Of a stretch of 64,000 nt of DNA, positions 29,120 to 37,587 are shown in pieces. A program made the position numbers and the translations under genes. The notes under the pieces are model-generated. The model saw only the letters and a program-made list of their open reading frames with translations. It did not search any database and was not told the DNA's origin. Numbering within the stretch: the first letter of the stretch is position 1; each line of letters starts with the position of its first letter. The stretch covers positions 22,422-86,421 of the forward strand of contig CAZFPO010000002.1 in the NCBI GenBank assembly GCA_964521105.1. The letters are read 5' to 3'. This DNA is from JAQUGA01 sp964521105 (lineage in GTDB: Bacteria; Bacteroidota; Bacteroidia; Bacteroidales; WCHB1-69).

Positions 29120-31462
29120 ATGAAAAAAGGGTACTTGTTGATTTGTTTATTATTGGTAACTTTATTTACGTCTGAGGCACAAAAAGCAACCATTAAAGGA
29201 ACCGTAATCGATTCCCGAACCAAAGAAACATTAGTTGGAGTTAATGTTTATGCAGATGCAAAACATGGTACAGTAACCGATGTTTTTGGGAATTACATTT
29301 TAGAAGTTGAACCAGGTTCATACACCGTTAAATATTCATTTGTTGGTTATGGTGAATATACACAGGATTTTAACCTTAAAGCAGGTGATATTAAAAATGT
29401 GAATATTTCGATGGTTGAAAAAACAAAACTTTTAGATGAAGTGGTAGTTAGTGTTGGACGTCATGAACAAAAGCTAGCCGATTTAACAGTTTCTGTAGAG
29501 CTTATTAAACCTAAAATGCTCGAAAACAATAATACCATCTCGTTGGAAAGTGCCTTACAGCAAGTTCCTGGAGTTACGATATACGAAGACCAAGCAAGTA
29601 TTCGTGGAGGAAGTGGTTATTCGTATGGGGCTGGCAGTCGTGTTTTATTATTATTAGATGATCTTCCCTTATTAACGGGAGCAACCGGCGAAGCAAAATG
29701 GTGGATAATTCCCATCGAAAACATTGACCAAGTTGAAGTTATCAAGGGAGCGGCTTCAGCTATGTATGGTTCATCGGCAATGAATGGGATAATGAATGTA
29801 AGAACTGCTTGGCCAACCTCACACCCCGAAACTAAACTTGTAAGCTATACGGGCGTATACACTAACCCCCAACGTCCAGAAATTAAATGGTGGAGTAATA
29901 ATTTACAATCGTTTAGTGGATACCAAATTATGCACTCCGAAAAATTAGGCAATTTTGACTTTGTTGTTTCTGGTAATTTACTAAACGACCAAGGATACCG
30001 TAAAGACGACTATTCACAGCGTGTTGGAATAAATTTTAAAACCCGTTATAGAAGTAAAAAATACGAAGGTTTGTCTTATGGATTAAATGCTGGAGCAAAT
30101 CGTCGCTGGACAAAAAGTTTTTTGTTTTGGAGAACCGAAAAGGAAATTAATGGTACCGATACAAATACTATTGTTTATCCATACGAACCAGACCCTAATG
30201 TTACAGTGATGGAGCAAACCAATACCTATTTAACCGTTGACCCATTTTTAGTATATTTTACTAAAACAAATAAACATAGTTTAAAAGGAAGAGTTTTGCA
30301 TGCTAATAACGAAACCAACACCAATCAGAACAACAAAGATATAATGTATTACGGTGAATATCAATACCAACATATATTTGGCGATAATTTGGTTTTAAAT
30401 AGTGGAGCATCGGGAAGCTATTGTGCATCTGAAGCTCAAATTTTTGGTGCCGATTTTCATTATGCTTCATCAGCTGGAATTTTTTCACAAATAGATAAAA
30501 AATGGAACCGTTTAAATTTATCCTTAGGTGCTCGTATCGAAGGATATCGTGATGGCAAACAAGCAATGGAATGGAAACCCGTTTTAAGAGCTGGAGCTAA
30601 TTATCGTGTAGGAGATAAAACATTTTTCAGAGCATCATTTGGACAAGGTTATCGATATCCAACTATTGGCGAAAGATACATGAATTCTTCTGCCGATGCA
30701 GTTAATATTTTTCCAAACCCATATCTAAAATCGGAAATTGCTTGGAGCGGTGAAATAGGTTTAAAACAAGCTTTTACGGTTAGTAACTGGAATGCTTTTG
30801 TTGACATTGCGGGCTTCTTTACCGATTATACCGATATGATTGAATTCCGATTTGACACATACTTTCCTGATTCATTACCAACTTTTTATAGTATTGATTC
30901 ACTTACAAAATATATTACCAGTAAAACTGGGTTTAAGGCTGAAAATGTTAGCAAGGTTCAAATTTACGGATTTGAATTAAGTTTAACTGGTCGTGGTTCC
31001 ATTCGTAATATTCCAATCTCTTTCTTAGCGGGATACACATTTATTAATCCTGTTGATTTAAGTGGCGATAGTAGCAATACAACAAGTTTTTTAAAGTATC
31101 GCTTTCAGCATAACGTAAAAGCCGATGTAGATATTAGTTATAAAAAACTATCTATTGGAGGCTCCTTTGAATATTTCAGTAAAATGGTTTCAATTGATCA
31201 AATTTTTGAAGATGAAATAATGATACCTATTGGTTCTATTCGCCTACCCTCTGGCATTTATATTTTTCCAGGCATGAAAGAGTATCGTGAGCAGAAAAAA
31301 GGTGGGGATTACTATCTAGATTTTCGAGTTGCATGGCAAATTAATGCCAATTCAAAATTTGCGGTAGTTTTAAAAAACGCTCTAAATCGCGAATATATGA
31401 TTCGTCCAGGCGATGTACAACCACCACGCAACATTGCACTTCAATATTCGTTTAGAATGTAA
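29120..31462 (+). CDS. TonB-dependent outer-membrane receptor 1
   Basis: 780 residues. A signal peptide (ends TSEAQ) precedes a carboxypeptidase-regulatory-like domain (GTVIDSRTKETLVGVNVYAD to FVGYGEYTQDF, about residues 22-105), then the plug with LESALQQVPGVTIYEDQAS and IRGGSGYSYGAGSRVLLLLDD and IDQVEVIKGAASAMYGSSAMNG, and a beta barrel ending in QYSFRM with a suitable aromatic at the third-last residue. Such receptors import large ligands with energy from TonB-ExbBD. There is no SusD partner, so this is not a classic polysaccharide utilisation locus. It is paralogous to the gene directly downstream at 31556, with matching C-terminal phrases (REYMIRPGDVQPPRN). The ligand is not deducible. 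Confidence 0.92.
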   Translation: MKKGYLLICLLLVTLFTSEAQKATIKGTVIDSRTKETLVGVNVYADAKHGTVTDVFGNYILEVEPGSYTVKYSFVGYGEYTQDFNLKAGDIKNVNISMVEKTKLLDEVVVSVGRHEQKLADLTVSVELIKPKMLENNNTISLESALQQVPGVTIYEDQASIRGGSGYSYGAGSRVLLLLDDLPLLTGATGEAKWWIIPIENIDQVEVIKGAASAMYGSSAMNGIMNVRTAWPTSHPETKLVSYTGVYTNPQRPEIKWWSNNLQSFSGYQIMHSEKLGNFDFVVSGNLLNDQGYRKDDYSQRVGINFKTRYRSKKYEGLSYGLNAGANRRWTKSFLFWRTEKEINGTDTNTIVYPYEPDPNVTVMEQTNTYLTVDPFLVYFTKTNKHSLKGRVLHANNETNTNQNNKDIMYYGEYQYQHIFGDNLVLNSGASGSYCASEAQIFGADFHYASSAGIFSQIDKKWNRLNLSLGARIEGYRDGKQAMEWKPVLRAGANYRVGDKTFFRASFGQGYRYPTIGERYMNSSADAVNIFPNPYLKSEIAWSGEIGLKQAFTVSNWNAFVDIAGFFTDYTDMIEFRFDTYFPDSLPTFYSIDSLTKYITSKTGFKAENVSKVQIYGFELSLTGRGSIRNIPISFLAGYTFINPVDLSGDSSNTTSFLKYRFQHNVKADVDISYKKLSIGGSFEYFSKMVSIDQIFEDEIMIPIGSIRLPSGIYIFPGMKEYREQKKGGDYYLDFRVAWQINANSKFAVVLKNALNREYMIRPGDVQPPRNIALQYSFRM

Positions 31463-31502
31463 AAAAACGTTTTAGATAAGCTTTTTTTCCAATTGAATTA
31501 TT

Positions 31503-31510
31503 TAACTTTG
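31503..31510 (+). promoter_or_regulatory. Candidate -7 promoter element for the second receptor
   Basis: TAACTTTG matches TAnnTTTG exactly, 46 bases before the ATG at 31556. The transcript would begin near or inside the 11-bp hairpin that follows at 31511-31537. Confidence 0.45.
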
Positions 31511-31537
31511 TACCCTAAAGTAAAAAACTTTGGGGTA
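31511..31537 (+). other. 5' leader hairpin of the second receptor mRNA
   Basis: TACCCTAAAGT (31511-31521) pairs with ACTTTGGGGTA (31527-31537): 11 pairs including one T-G, with a 5-base loop. No T-run follows, so it is not a terminator of the upstream gene. Since it sits just after the -7 box, it may be a 5' stabilising or regulatory stem. The function is inference. Confidence 0.5.
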
Positions 31538-31555
31538 CTTTATTAAAACACTATT

Positions 31556-33928
31556 ATGAAAAAAACAATTTTAATTATTCTGATAATTTTCACATCAGTC
31601 ATTTCATTTTCGCAAAACACAGCCACCATCAAAGGTACTGTTATTGATGCAAAGACAAAAGAAACTATGGTTGGGGTTAATATTGTAGTTGACGATACCA
31701 CCGGAGTTTCCACCGATGTTTTTGGAAACTTCATGCTTAATTTAACCCATGGTAAACATAAACTTGAATTTAGGTTTATAGGGTATACTTCGGATATCAG
31801 GCAAATTATTATTGCCCGTGGAACAGAAATGCGAAAACTAGTTATTGAGATGGTGCCTGAGCAAAAATTGCTCAATGAGGTAGTTGTTAGTGCAGGTAGG
31901 CACGAACAAAACATGGCAGAAGTTACAGTTTCGATGGGATTAATAAAGCCCAAACTATTAGAAGATAACAATACCCGAAACATCGAATCGGCTCTTGATA
32001 AAATGCCCGGAGTTTCGATGATGGAAGGACAAGTTAGTATTCGTGGTGGTAGCGGATTTTCGTACGGTGCAGCAACTCGAGTTTTACTTATGATAAACGA
32101 CTTACCCATATTAGCAGGTGCCAGTGGGCAAGTAAAATGGTGGGCTACTCCACTCGAAAATATTGAGCAAATTGAAATTATTAAAGGAGCCTCCTCGGCA
32201 TTATTTGGTTCCTCGGCACTAAATGGCACAATTAACATTCGTACAGCTTGGCCTGGCGCTATTCCGCAAACCCAAATCACCTTCTACTCTGGATTATATG
32301 GTAAAGCCGAACGTAGTGTTTTAAATTGGAAAAAAGGAGCTCAACCAAATTTTTCGGGCATACAATTTTCGCACAGTCAACGTATGGGTAACTTCGATTT
32401 AGTTATTGGTGTTAACGGACATACCGATGACGGTTATAGAATGAATGACTCTAGACAAAGAGTTGGGATGAATGTTAATACACGTTATCGAAGTAAAAAA
32501 TTTGAAGGCTTAAATTATGGTATAAACTTTAATACAGCCTATCGTATATCTGAACCTTATATTATATGGAGAAATGCACCAGATAGTGTTTACTATTCAA
32601 CTCAAGGTTTTAATAGCGTAAATAAAAACACTGCCATTAATTTCGACCCATATATTACATACTACTCAGGCAACACAAAACACAGCCTTAAAGGGAGATA
32701 TTTTTACATTAAAAACGAAACTCGAGCAGGCATAAACAACGACGAAACCTTATACTATGGCGAATATCAAATTCAAAAAACATACGACAAAGGGCTTACT
32801 TGGTCATCGGGTGCTTCATTTTCGCGAGGTATGACAATTTCTGAAATTTATGGCAAATCAAAACGAGCAACAAACAGTAGCTCCTTGTTTACTCAACTTG
32901 ACCAAAAATATAAAAATTGGACATTTTCGCTAGGTGGCAGATTAGAGTTATACAACTTTAATGATGACGTAGACATAGTTGATACAATTATTGGAGATAC
33001 AAAAAAGTTTGCAAAATTTTTCGAAAATGTTAAACCAGTATTTCGTTCAGGAATTAATTACAAATTATTTGAATATACTCATTTAAGAGCAAGCTACGGT
33101 CAAGGATACCGTTATCCAACTATTGCTGAAAAACATTTGAGAGCATCCGAAGGCGGGGTAAATTTATTTCCAAACGACTCCTTAAAAGCCGAAACCGGCT
33201 GGAGTGCAGAAATTGGATTAATGCAAGGGTTTAAAATTAGCGATTGGAAAGGCTATATTGATATTGCTGGTTTTTGGACCGAATATAATAACATGATAGA
33301 ATTTGAATTTGGAACGTTTTTCCCTGCAGTAATCCCCGACACTTTAACTGGCTCAAACTTGCCTGCTTTTATTAGCGATCATGTTGGATTTCAAGCTCGA
33401 AATGTAACACTAGCTCGTATTACAGGGATAGATGCAACGATAAATGGTACCGGAAAAATCTCAAAATTTCCTGTAACCTTTTTAGCTGGTTACACTTATA
33501 CTATCCCGATTAATCTGGCTGCTGCTGACTCAATAAAAGGCACCGAAGCCGAAGTGTTAAAATATCGTAGTTACCACAATGCAAAAGCAGATATTGAAGT
33601 TGGATTTAAAAAACTTTCGATTGGAATGAGTTACAACTATTTTAGTAAAATTATTAATATTGATGAAGCATACCAGGATACAATTTTTATTAAAATCGGT
33701 ACTACTACAATAAATACTAAAAAAGTAATTTTACCCGGTTTAAAAGAATATCGAAAAGAACATAATGGTCCTCAACATGTATTTGATTTTCGCATTAGTA
33801 TGAATATGGGTGCTGGATCTAGGTTGTCGTTTGTTGTAAAAAATGCTTTTAATAAAGAATACATGGTTCGACCAGGAGATGTGCAAGCACCTCGAAATTA
33901 TTCGATACAATATATTTTAAAACTATAG
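31556..33928 (+). CDS. TonB-dependent outer-membrane receptor 2
   Basis: 790 residues with the same layout as its upstream neighbour: signal peptide (ends VISFSQ), carboxypeptidase-like domain (GTVIDAKTKETMVGVNIVVDD), plug (LDKMPGVSMMEGQVSIRG, IEIIKGASSALFGSSALNG) and a barrel ending IQYILKL. Shared phrases such as RQRVG-N---TRYRSKK-EGL-YG and KEYMVRPGDVQAPRNYS show that the two arose by tandem duplication and have diverged considerably. Its own promoter and a leader hairpin separate it from receptor 1. The stop codon overlaps the GTG start of the glycosyltransferase by one base, so the two are translationally coupled. Confidence 0.92.
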   Translation: MKKTILIILIIFTSVISFSQNTATIKGTVIDAKTKETMVGVNIVVDDTTGVSTDVFGNFMLNLTHGKHKLEFRFIGYTSDIRQIIIARGTEMRKLVIEMVPEQKLLNEVVVSAGRHEQNMAEVTVSMGLIKPKLLEDNNTRNIESALDKMPGVSMMEGQVSIRGGSGFSYGAATRVLLMINDLPILAGASGQVKWWATPLENIEQIEIIKGASSALFGSSALNGTINIRTAWPGAIPQTQITFYSGLYGKAERSVLNWKKGAQPNFSGIQFSHSQRMGNFDLVIGVNGHTDDGYRMNDSRQRVGMNVNTRYRSKKFEGLNYGINFNTAYRISEPYIIWRNAPDSVYYSTQGFNSVNKNTAINFDPYITYYSGNTKHSLKGRYFYIKNETRAGINNDETLYYGEYQIQKTYDKGLTWSSGASFSRGMTISEIYGKSKRATNSSSLFTQLDQKYKNWTFSLGGRLELYNFNDDVDIVDTIIGDTKKFAKFFENVKPVFRSGINYKLFEYTHLRASYGQGYRYPTIAEKHLRASEGGVNLFPNDSLKAETGWSAEIGLMQGFKISDWKGYIDIAGFWTEYNNMIEFEFGTFFPAVIPDTLTGSNLPAFISDHVGFQARNVTLARITGIDATINGTGKISKFPVTFLAGYTYTIPINLAAADSIKGTEAEVLKYRSYHNAKADIEVGFKKLSIGMSYNYFSKIINIDEAYQDTIFIKIGTTTINTKKVILPGLKEYRKEHNGPQHVFDFRISMNMGAGSRLSFVVKNAFNKEYMVRPGDVQAPRNYSIQYILKL

Positions 33929-35019
33929 TGAATACAAATATTCCTATTAAAGTTTTAGTTGCTCCTTTAAACTGGGGTTTGGGACACGCCACAAGGTGTG
34001 TCCCAATTATTAACGAATTAATTAAACAAAATGCTGAGGTAATTATTGGTTCAGACGGAAACGCCTTAAAATTCTTACAAAAAGAATTTCCAAATCTTAC
34101 ATGTGTTAATCTACCAAACTCTGAAATTAAATATTATAATTCAATCCCCGCTTGGCTTAGTGTTATTTTGCAAATTCCAAAATTTATTTATCAAATTTAT
34201 AGAGATAAAAAAATTGCAAATGATTTTCTTAAAAAAAATCATATCGATATTATTATTTCAGATAATCGCTATGGGCTTTATTCATCAAAAGTAAGAAGTG
34301 TTATTATTACACACCAAATTCAAATAAAAAATGTGGGTTTTGAATTTATTCCAAATTATTTTATTCGCAATTTCATTTCAAAATTCAATTTGTGCTTAAT
34401 CCCCGATTTTGAATCGGTAAACGAATCTCTTGCCGGAAATCTATCGCACGGTTCGTCTATTATTAAGAACACCATCTATATTGGACCTTTGAGCCGCTTT
34501 AATTTTATAAATCAAACCCAACAATTAGATGTAATTCCAGTGATTATTTCGGGTCCAAACCCACTTAAATCAAAAATACAAAAAACGCTAATTGATGTTT
34601 TAGCCACGTCAAATTACAAGTTTTTAATTATATCTGGTGATGTAATACTTAATAAATTTGTTGAAAAAGGAAACATTAAAATTGTATCTCACCTCAACAG
34701 CGATGAATTGGAGAAAACAATTAACAATTCGCCCTTAATTATTTCGACGGGAGGTTACTCCTCAATAATGGATTACTATAAAATGCAAAAAAAAACAATT
34801 TTTATTCCTTTCCCTGGACAAACCGAACAGGAATATTTAGCTAAACATCTTAATAACTATCCCCTTTTTAGTTTTTTGAAATACAAACATTTAAAAAAAT
34901 TACCCGAATTAATTCATGAAAAAATTCATGAAAAAATTGATATCGAAGCTGAAATTAAAAAGTCTTTGTATAAGGATCAATTATCAAATTGCATCTCACA
35001 AATTTTAAAAATTGAATAA
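33928..35019 (+). CDS. Glycosyltransferase, MurG/family 28-like
   Basis: 363 residues, starting at GTG where TAG-TG overlaps the receptor stop. The N-terminal motif VAPLNWGLGHATRCVPIINEL is the glycine-rich donor/acceptor loop of the GT-B family 28-like proteins common in Bacteroidota. The C-terminal half has VIISGPNPLKSKIQ, NNSPLIISTGGYSSIMDYYKM (the GGYSS nucleotide-sugar loop) and IPFPGQTEQEYLAKHL, as in MurG-type enzymes. No membrane helix is evident. It likely transfers a sugar from a nucleotide donor; donor and acceptor are unknown. Coupling to a TonB receptor is unusual, and the GtrA protein that follows may share a glycan pathway. Confidence 0.82.
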   Translation: MNTNIPIKVLVAPLNWGLGHATRCVPIINELIKQNAEVIIGSDGNALKFLQKEFPNLTCVNLPNSEIKYYNSIPAWLSVILQIPKFIYQIYRDKKIANDFLKKNHIDIIISDNRYGLYSSKVRSVIITHQIQIKNVGFEFIPNYFIRNFISKFNLCLIPDFESVNESLAGNLSHGSSIIKNTIYIGPLSRFNFINQTQQLDVIPVIISGPNPLKSKIQKTLIDVLATSNYKFLIISGDVILNKFVEKGNIKIVSHLNSDELEKTINNSPLIISTGGYSSIMDYYKMQKKTIFIPFPGQTEQEYLAKHLNNYPLFSFLKYKHLKKLPELIHEKIHEKIDIEAEIKKSLYKDQLSNCISQILKIE

Positions 35020-35074
35020 TCTTTAGGTTATATCGTTAAAAAATAGTTGATATTTGCATTTCTAAACTAATGAG

Positions 35075-35470
35075 ATGATTGGTATTTGGGATAAAATTTT
35101 ATGGATAAAGTTTTTAAAATTTGGCATAGTTGGCTTTTCGGGCTTATTTATCGATTTTGGAATAACCTATATCTGCAAAGAAAAACTTAAAATCGAAAAG
35201 TTTATTTCAAATTCAATTGGCTTTTGTATTGCTGCATCGTCAAATTACATTTTTAACCGTATCTGGACTTTTCGGAGTACAAATCCAGAAGTAATGGTTG
35301 AATTTAGCGAATTCTTTCTAATTTCACTCATCGGACTTGGTATTAACTTATTAATATTGTGGATTTTAACCAACAAGTTTTCTAAAAACTTTTATTTATC
35401 AAAACTTTTTACGATTGCAGTAGTAACTGTTTGGAATTTTGGAGCTAATATGCTAATTACGTTTAATTAA
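35075..35470 (+). CDS. GtrA-family membrane protein
   Basis: 131 residues with four hydrophobic helices (FLKFGIVGFSGLFIDFGITY, FISNSIGFCIAASSNYIFN, FLISLIGLGINLLILWIL and a last one near the end). The motifs NYIFNRIWTFRS and KFGIVGFSGLFIDF are the GtrA fingerprint. Family members are thought to flip or help transport lipid-linked sugars during surface polysaccharide decoration. It lies 55 bases after the glycosyltransferase on the same strand and may be co-transcribed. The last four bases overlap the end of the convergent cdd gene. Confidence 0.88.
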   Translation: MIGIWDKILWIKFLKFGIVGFSGLFIDFGITYICKEKLKIEKFISNSIGFCIAASSNYIFNRIWTFRSTNPEVMVEFSEFFLISLIGLGINLLILWILTNKFSKNFYLSKLFTIAVVTVWNFGANMLITFN

Positions 35471-35952
35471 TTTAAGCTTTTTGCATCGAAACTAAACGGT
35501 AATAAATTATCAATACCATTTACTATTATTATTTTCCCCTCAGAACCCGATAATATAAAACGTATGGGCTTGTTTTGAAGCGTTTCGTACTCGAGCATTA
35601 CTTGCCGACAACTACCGCAAGGAAAAACTGGATGCTTTAGAGTATCTGAAATATTATTTGCCGTAATGGCTATTGCTTTAAAAGGCATCTTTGGAAATTT
35701 AGATGAAGCAAAAAACATTGCCACCCTTTCGGCACATAATCCAGATGGATAAGCCGCATTTTCTTGATTGGTTCCTAAAATAATTTCATTATTCTCTAAT
35801 AAAATTGCTGCCGAAACCTTAAATTGAGAATATGGAGCATACGCGTGATTTAAATATTTCCGAGCTTCAATTAATAATATTTTAGCTTCTTCATCTAATT
35901 CATTAATGTCATTAAATTCGGTATAATCTATACTAATTTTTTTGCTTATCAT
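35467..35952 (-). CDS. cdd: Cytidine deaminase
   Basis: 161 residues. Zinc-binding and catalytic residues are visible in NAAYPSGLCAERVAMF (Cys-Ala-Glu) and FPCGSCRQVMLEYE (the CxxC pair), and the N-terminal substrate region is YAPYSQFKVSAAILLENNEI. It converts cytidine and deoxycytidine to the uridine forms in pyrimidine salvage. The start ATG overlaps the stop of the upstream O-antigen-type gene as ATGA, so the two are translationally coupled. The stop overlaps the convergent GtrA gene by four bases. Confidence 0.95.
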   Translation of the reverse strand: MISKKISIDYTEFNDINELDEEAKILLIEARKYLNHAYAPYSQFKVSAAILLENNEIILGTNQENAAYPSGLCAERVAMFFASSKFPKMPFKAIAITANNISDTLKHPVFPCGSCRQVMLEYETLQNKPIRFILSGSEGKIIIVNGIDNLLPFSFDAKSLN

Positions 35953-37514
35953 GGCTTATCTTTTTGAGGTCGTTGAAACATAAAGAAAGTATAAAAGAAT
36001 GCAAAGAAACTCAAACCGTCCTGAGGCTCTATTGTATCTTCGGTCATCATCGACAAAAGTAGTACAATAAAAAATACCATGAAATAATAATCATTATATT
36101 TTTTAGTTTTGATTACGGGATATACAAGCGAAAAAACAAACCATAAAAATCCAAAAACACCGAATGCGACAAAAATTGATAAAAACTGATTATGGCTTCG
36201 CATGCGGGTATCTTTTAATGGCGAATATTGAGCCATGAGCTCGTCTCTAAAGACATCGGGCAAATCGCCAGTACCTGTTCCAAACCAAAAATATTTATGA
36301 ATTAAATCAATAGAAACTCTCCATAATTCGATTCTTTGAATAATACTATGTCCTTGAATATCACCATTCATGCGATAGTTTTGATATTCCCAAAACAATT
36401 TATACAATCGTGATTTAAAACTAATAAATTTCGTATAATTATAATTTGCAACACCTTTTTCAATGTTATCAATATCCCAATTAGAGAGGCTTTTAACACC
36501 CTGATAATCTTTTCGTAAGCCCTTAGAATTTAAATACCTAATTAATGTAATTCGAATATCCTGTCCATTACTATCTTTTTTATAAAATGGAATTTTGCTT
36601 CTTTCTTCCCAAGCGGTTTTTAATTCGGGCAAACACATGTACAACCCTGTCCATGAACCATTTTCTACAGGCATATATATAGTATCATGAATATATTTTG
36701 CCCCAAGCGAAGTGGTATCATCTAACTTTATTGTTTGTTCGGCTTTGGGTGTAAAATAATTATGGATCAATTGATATGAATACAATGTTACTAAAATTGG
36801 TACAATCACAATAATGGATATCAGAACAAGACGTAGACTGCTATTTTGCTTTGCATGTATAAAAAAATGTAGTAGTAATAACAACCAAATGATGAAAATT
36901 ATTAAAATACCAGTCATCGACTGTAAAATAAATAAAAATTGGATAAACCAGATTATTATACTAAAGAACAATACTTTATATATTAATTTATATTTGTTCT
37001 CGGATAAACAAAAATAAACCAACGAAAAAACAGCAATACAAATATTTAAACTTAGCCTAATATGCGAAATAAATGGCGAAATGTGTCTAATTTCGCTCAC
37101 ATCTTGAGTAAAATAAATAAACACTCCCACAAAACTTGCCGCTAAAACAGCTCCAATGTGAGTGAACAATATGGTTTTAAATTGTTTATTCGAAATCATT
37201 GAAGTAGTGGATAAAACTAATGCTAATGCAAAAATTGGAATTTTAGTTCGTAAATCATTAAACCCATAATCAAAATTTGAAGTATTAATTAGCCATAAAA
37301 CATGTAACACAAATATTGATGAAAAAATTAACGCGGGTTTATTATTAAAAAATGTTTTAAATTTGATTTTAAAATTTCCTTCTAATAACCAATTTGCCGA
37401 TAATGTTAACATGGCTACACTCATTCCAAATTTTGAAAGTGGAAGCGAAACCGCTAAAAGTAAAAGCCCAAAATAAAAAATATTTTTATGTATTTTCTGT
37501 GGAAATAGACTCAT
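35949..37514 (-). CDS. O-antigen ligase/polymerase family membrane protein
   Basis: 521 residues with about ten transmembrane helices and one long loop (about residues 255-395) that is probably periplasmic. The block after this loop contains RIELWRVSIDLIHKYFWFGTGTGDLPDVF, and further on MRSHNQFLSIFVAFGVFGFLWF, matching the Wzy_C/WaaL-type pattern with the conserved H/N before the last helices. Members join glycans to lipid carriers or lipid A. The loop is longer than average and is otherwise unrecognised. It is coupled to cdd downstream by a four-base overlap. Confidence 0.8.
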   Translation of the reverse strand: MSLFPQKIHKNIFYFGLLLLAVSLPLSKFGMSVAMLTLSANWLLEGNFKIKFKTFFNNKPALIFSSIFVLHVLWLINTSNFDYGFNDLRTKIPIFALALVLSTTSMISNKQFKTILFTHIGAVLAASFVGVFIYFTQDVSEIRHISPFISHIRLSLNICIAVFSLVYFCLSENKYKLIYKVLFFSIIIWFIQFLFILQSMTGILIIFIIWLLLLLHFFIHAKQNSSLRLVLISIIVIVPILVTLYSYQLIHNYFTPKAEQTIKLDDTTSLGAKYIHDTIYMPVENGSWTGLYMCLPELKTAWEERSKIPFYKKDSNGQDIRITLIRYLNSKGLRKDYQGVKSLSNWDIDNIEKGVANYNYTKFISFKSRLYKLFWEYQNYRMNGDIQGHSIIQRIELWRVSIDLIHKYFWFGTGTGDLPDVFRDELMAQYSPLKDTRMRSHNQFLSIFVAFGVFGFLWFVFSLVYPVIKTKKYNDYYFMVFFIVLLLSMMTEDTIEPQDGLSFFAFFYTFFMFQRPQKDKP

Positions 37515-37587
37515 TTTTAATTTTCCAATATTAACATAGCATATCCTAAACGTAAATTAACAAAAAAAAGTATCTATTTATGAAATA

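Noticed and set aside
31543..32280. 245-codon minus-strand frame opposite the second TonB receptor
   Set aside because: It overlaps the clear N-terminal and plug domains of the receptor and shows no recognisable motif; it is a by-product of codon use.
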